Positions 11,354-11,771 of a DNA stretch of 11,771 nt are shown here, in pieces. A program made the translations under genes and the position numbers. Position 1 is the stretch's first letter. Each line of letters opens with the position of its first letter. Below the pieces are notes generated by a model. It was not told the origin of the DNA. It saw only the letters and a program-made list of their open reading frames with translations, and ran no database searches. Origin of the DNA: JAHFLQ01 sp964432465 (GTDB lineage: Bacteria > Patescibacteriota > Minisyncoccia > UBA6257 > WO2-44-18); the NCBI GenBank assembly GCA_964432465.1, contig CAYSNI010000002.1, forward strand, positions 1 through 11,771, written 5' to 3'.

Positions 11354-11771
11354 TATTTGTGGAATCCTAGATCAGCGGGATTCACGTCGCCAGATACCCT
11401 TCCTAAGATTCCGCCCCGAGCCTCGAATTCAGTACGGATCGCCACGACTTCCCCCGCGAGCTTCACCGTTGCCGGAGGTAGTGCTTTTTTCTTGATAAAT
11501 CCCTTAGACCAGTAATCAATCACCAACTTACTGTCACCGAATACTTTTTTCACGTCCTCGTCCATCGCGATCAGCATCGCGTAGCGGCACGCGAGTAGCT
11601 CACCGAAATTATTAGTGGTCTCTTCACTTTCCAATAAATGCTTTCCATATTTATTCAACTGCTCGGGTAGCAAAATTTTATCGAGAAGGTTCTTTCCCTT
11701 CTCATCAGTCACGCTTATTTCTACGCCATCTCCCCTGCCAGTCCCCGCGTCAAAATAAATCCCACACTCCA
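11353..11771 (-). CDS. RNase HI-like protein (partial, N-terminus beyond right edge)
   Basis: 138 codons are visible; the frame is open to the window edge, so the GTG at 11712 is internal. The N-terminal visible strand G-I-Y-F-D-A-G-T-G-R-G-D-G (3-15) holds the first catalytic Asp (D7) and is lost if the GTG is used. The other catalytic residues fit RNase HI: E57 in T-T-N-N-F-G-E-L-L-A, D79 in G-D-S-K-L-V, D133 in N-P-A-D-L-G. The spacings (50, 22, 54) are close to those of E. coli RNase HI (38, 22, 64). The enzyme cuts RNA in RNA-DNA hybrids during replication and repair. The end N-P-A-D-L-G-F-H-K matches the usual close of the domain. It is convergent with the 3D-gene operon. An extra upstream domain (for example a hybrid-binding one) cannot be excluded. 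Confidence 0.85.
   Translation of the reverse strand, partial: ECGIYFDAGTGRGDGVEISVTDEKGKNLLDKILLPEQLNKYGKHLLESEETTNNFGELLACRYAMLIAMDEDVKKVFGDSKLVIDYWSKGFIKKKALPPATVKLAGEVVAIRTEFEARGGILGRVSGDVNPADLGFHK

Noticed and set aside
11353..11712. RNase H-like gene starting at the GTG at 11712
   Set aside because: The frame continues to the window edge and the upstream 19 codons contain the first strand and first catalytic Asp of the RNase H fold, so the start lies outside the window.
1..11771. Search by eye for CRISPR arrays, tRNAs, insertion sequences and att sites
   Set aside because: No regularly spaced repeats, cloverleaf elements, transposase motifs or long terminal inverted repeats were seen; hairpins found are terminators or RNase P helices.

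Overview
The window looks like a piece of a small, densely packed bacterial genome, most likely of the Candidate Phyla Radiation (Patescibacteria; inference). The grounds are the DUF5666/DUF5667 proteins beside an ECF sigma factor, a compact type IV pilus operon with GspG-like pilins opening M-K-K-N-S-G-F-T-L-I-E, very short intergenic gaps, and many starts with no Shine-Dalgarno or almost no leader. TAA, TAG and TGA all act as ordinary stops. No mobile element, tRNA or CRISPR array is visible.

Left part (1-1640): three minus-strand genes form a signalling module. They are a DUF5666 secreted protein, an ECF sigma factor, and a membrane DUF5667 protein (cut by the left edge, probable anti-sigma or sensor partner). 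The sigma gene and the DUF5666 gene each carry the same bipartite element just upstream of the start: TGTAAGATTC, ten bases, GACGTC. This matches an ECF promoter (TGTAAG-N16-CGTC) and predicts an autoregulated sigma factor and a second regulon member, both giving nearly leaderless messages.

Centre-left (1625-3902): a plus-strand pair encodes a polytopic GT-C/STT3-like membrane glycosyltransferase and a DPM1-like GT2. They overlap at TAATG and together could make a polyprenyl-phosphate sugar and transfer it outside the membrane. A strong bidirectional terminator separates them from the convergent pilus operon.

Centre (3913-9527, minus strand): seven tightly spaced genes encode a PilB/GspE ATPase without the usual N-terminal domain, PilC/GspF, a GspH/FimT-like pseudopilin, a 478-residue pilin-like protein fused to an LVIVD-type beta-propeller (possible tip adhesin), a GspJ/PilW-like pseudopilin, a PilX-like membrane-anchored protein, and the probable major pilin, which has its own extended -10 promoter. 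No PilT, PilM-N-O or prepilin peptidase gene lies here.

Right part (9578-11771): a small cysteine-containing protein of unknown function with its own promoter and terminator (minus); RNase P RNA (minus); a divergent plus-strand operon of a 3D-domain protein and a 73-residue unknown; and a convergent RNase HI-like gene cut by the right edge. The rnpB and 3D-gene promoters form a near-perfectly symmetric back-to-back pair with overlapping -35 boxes.
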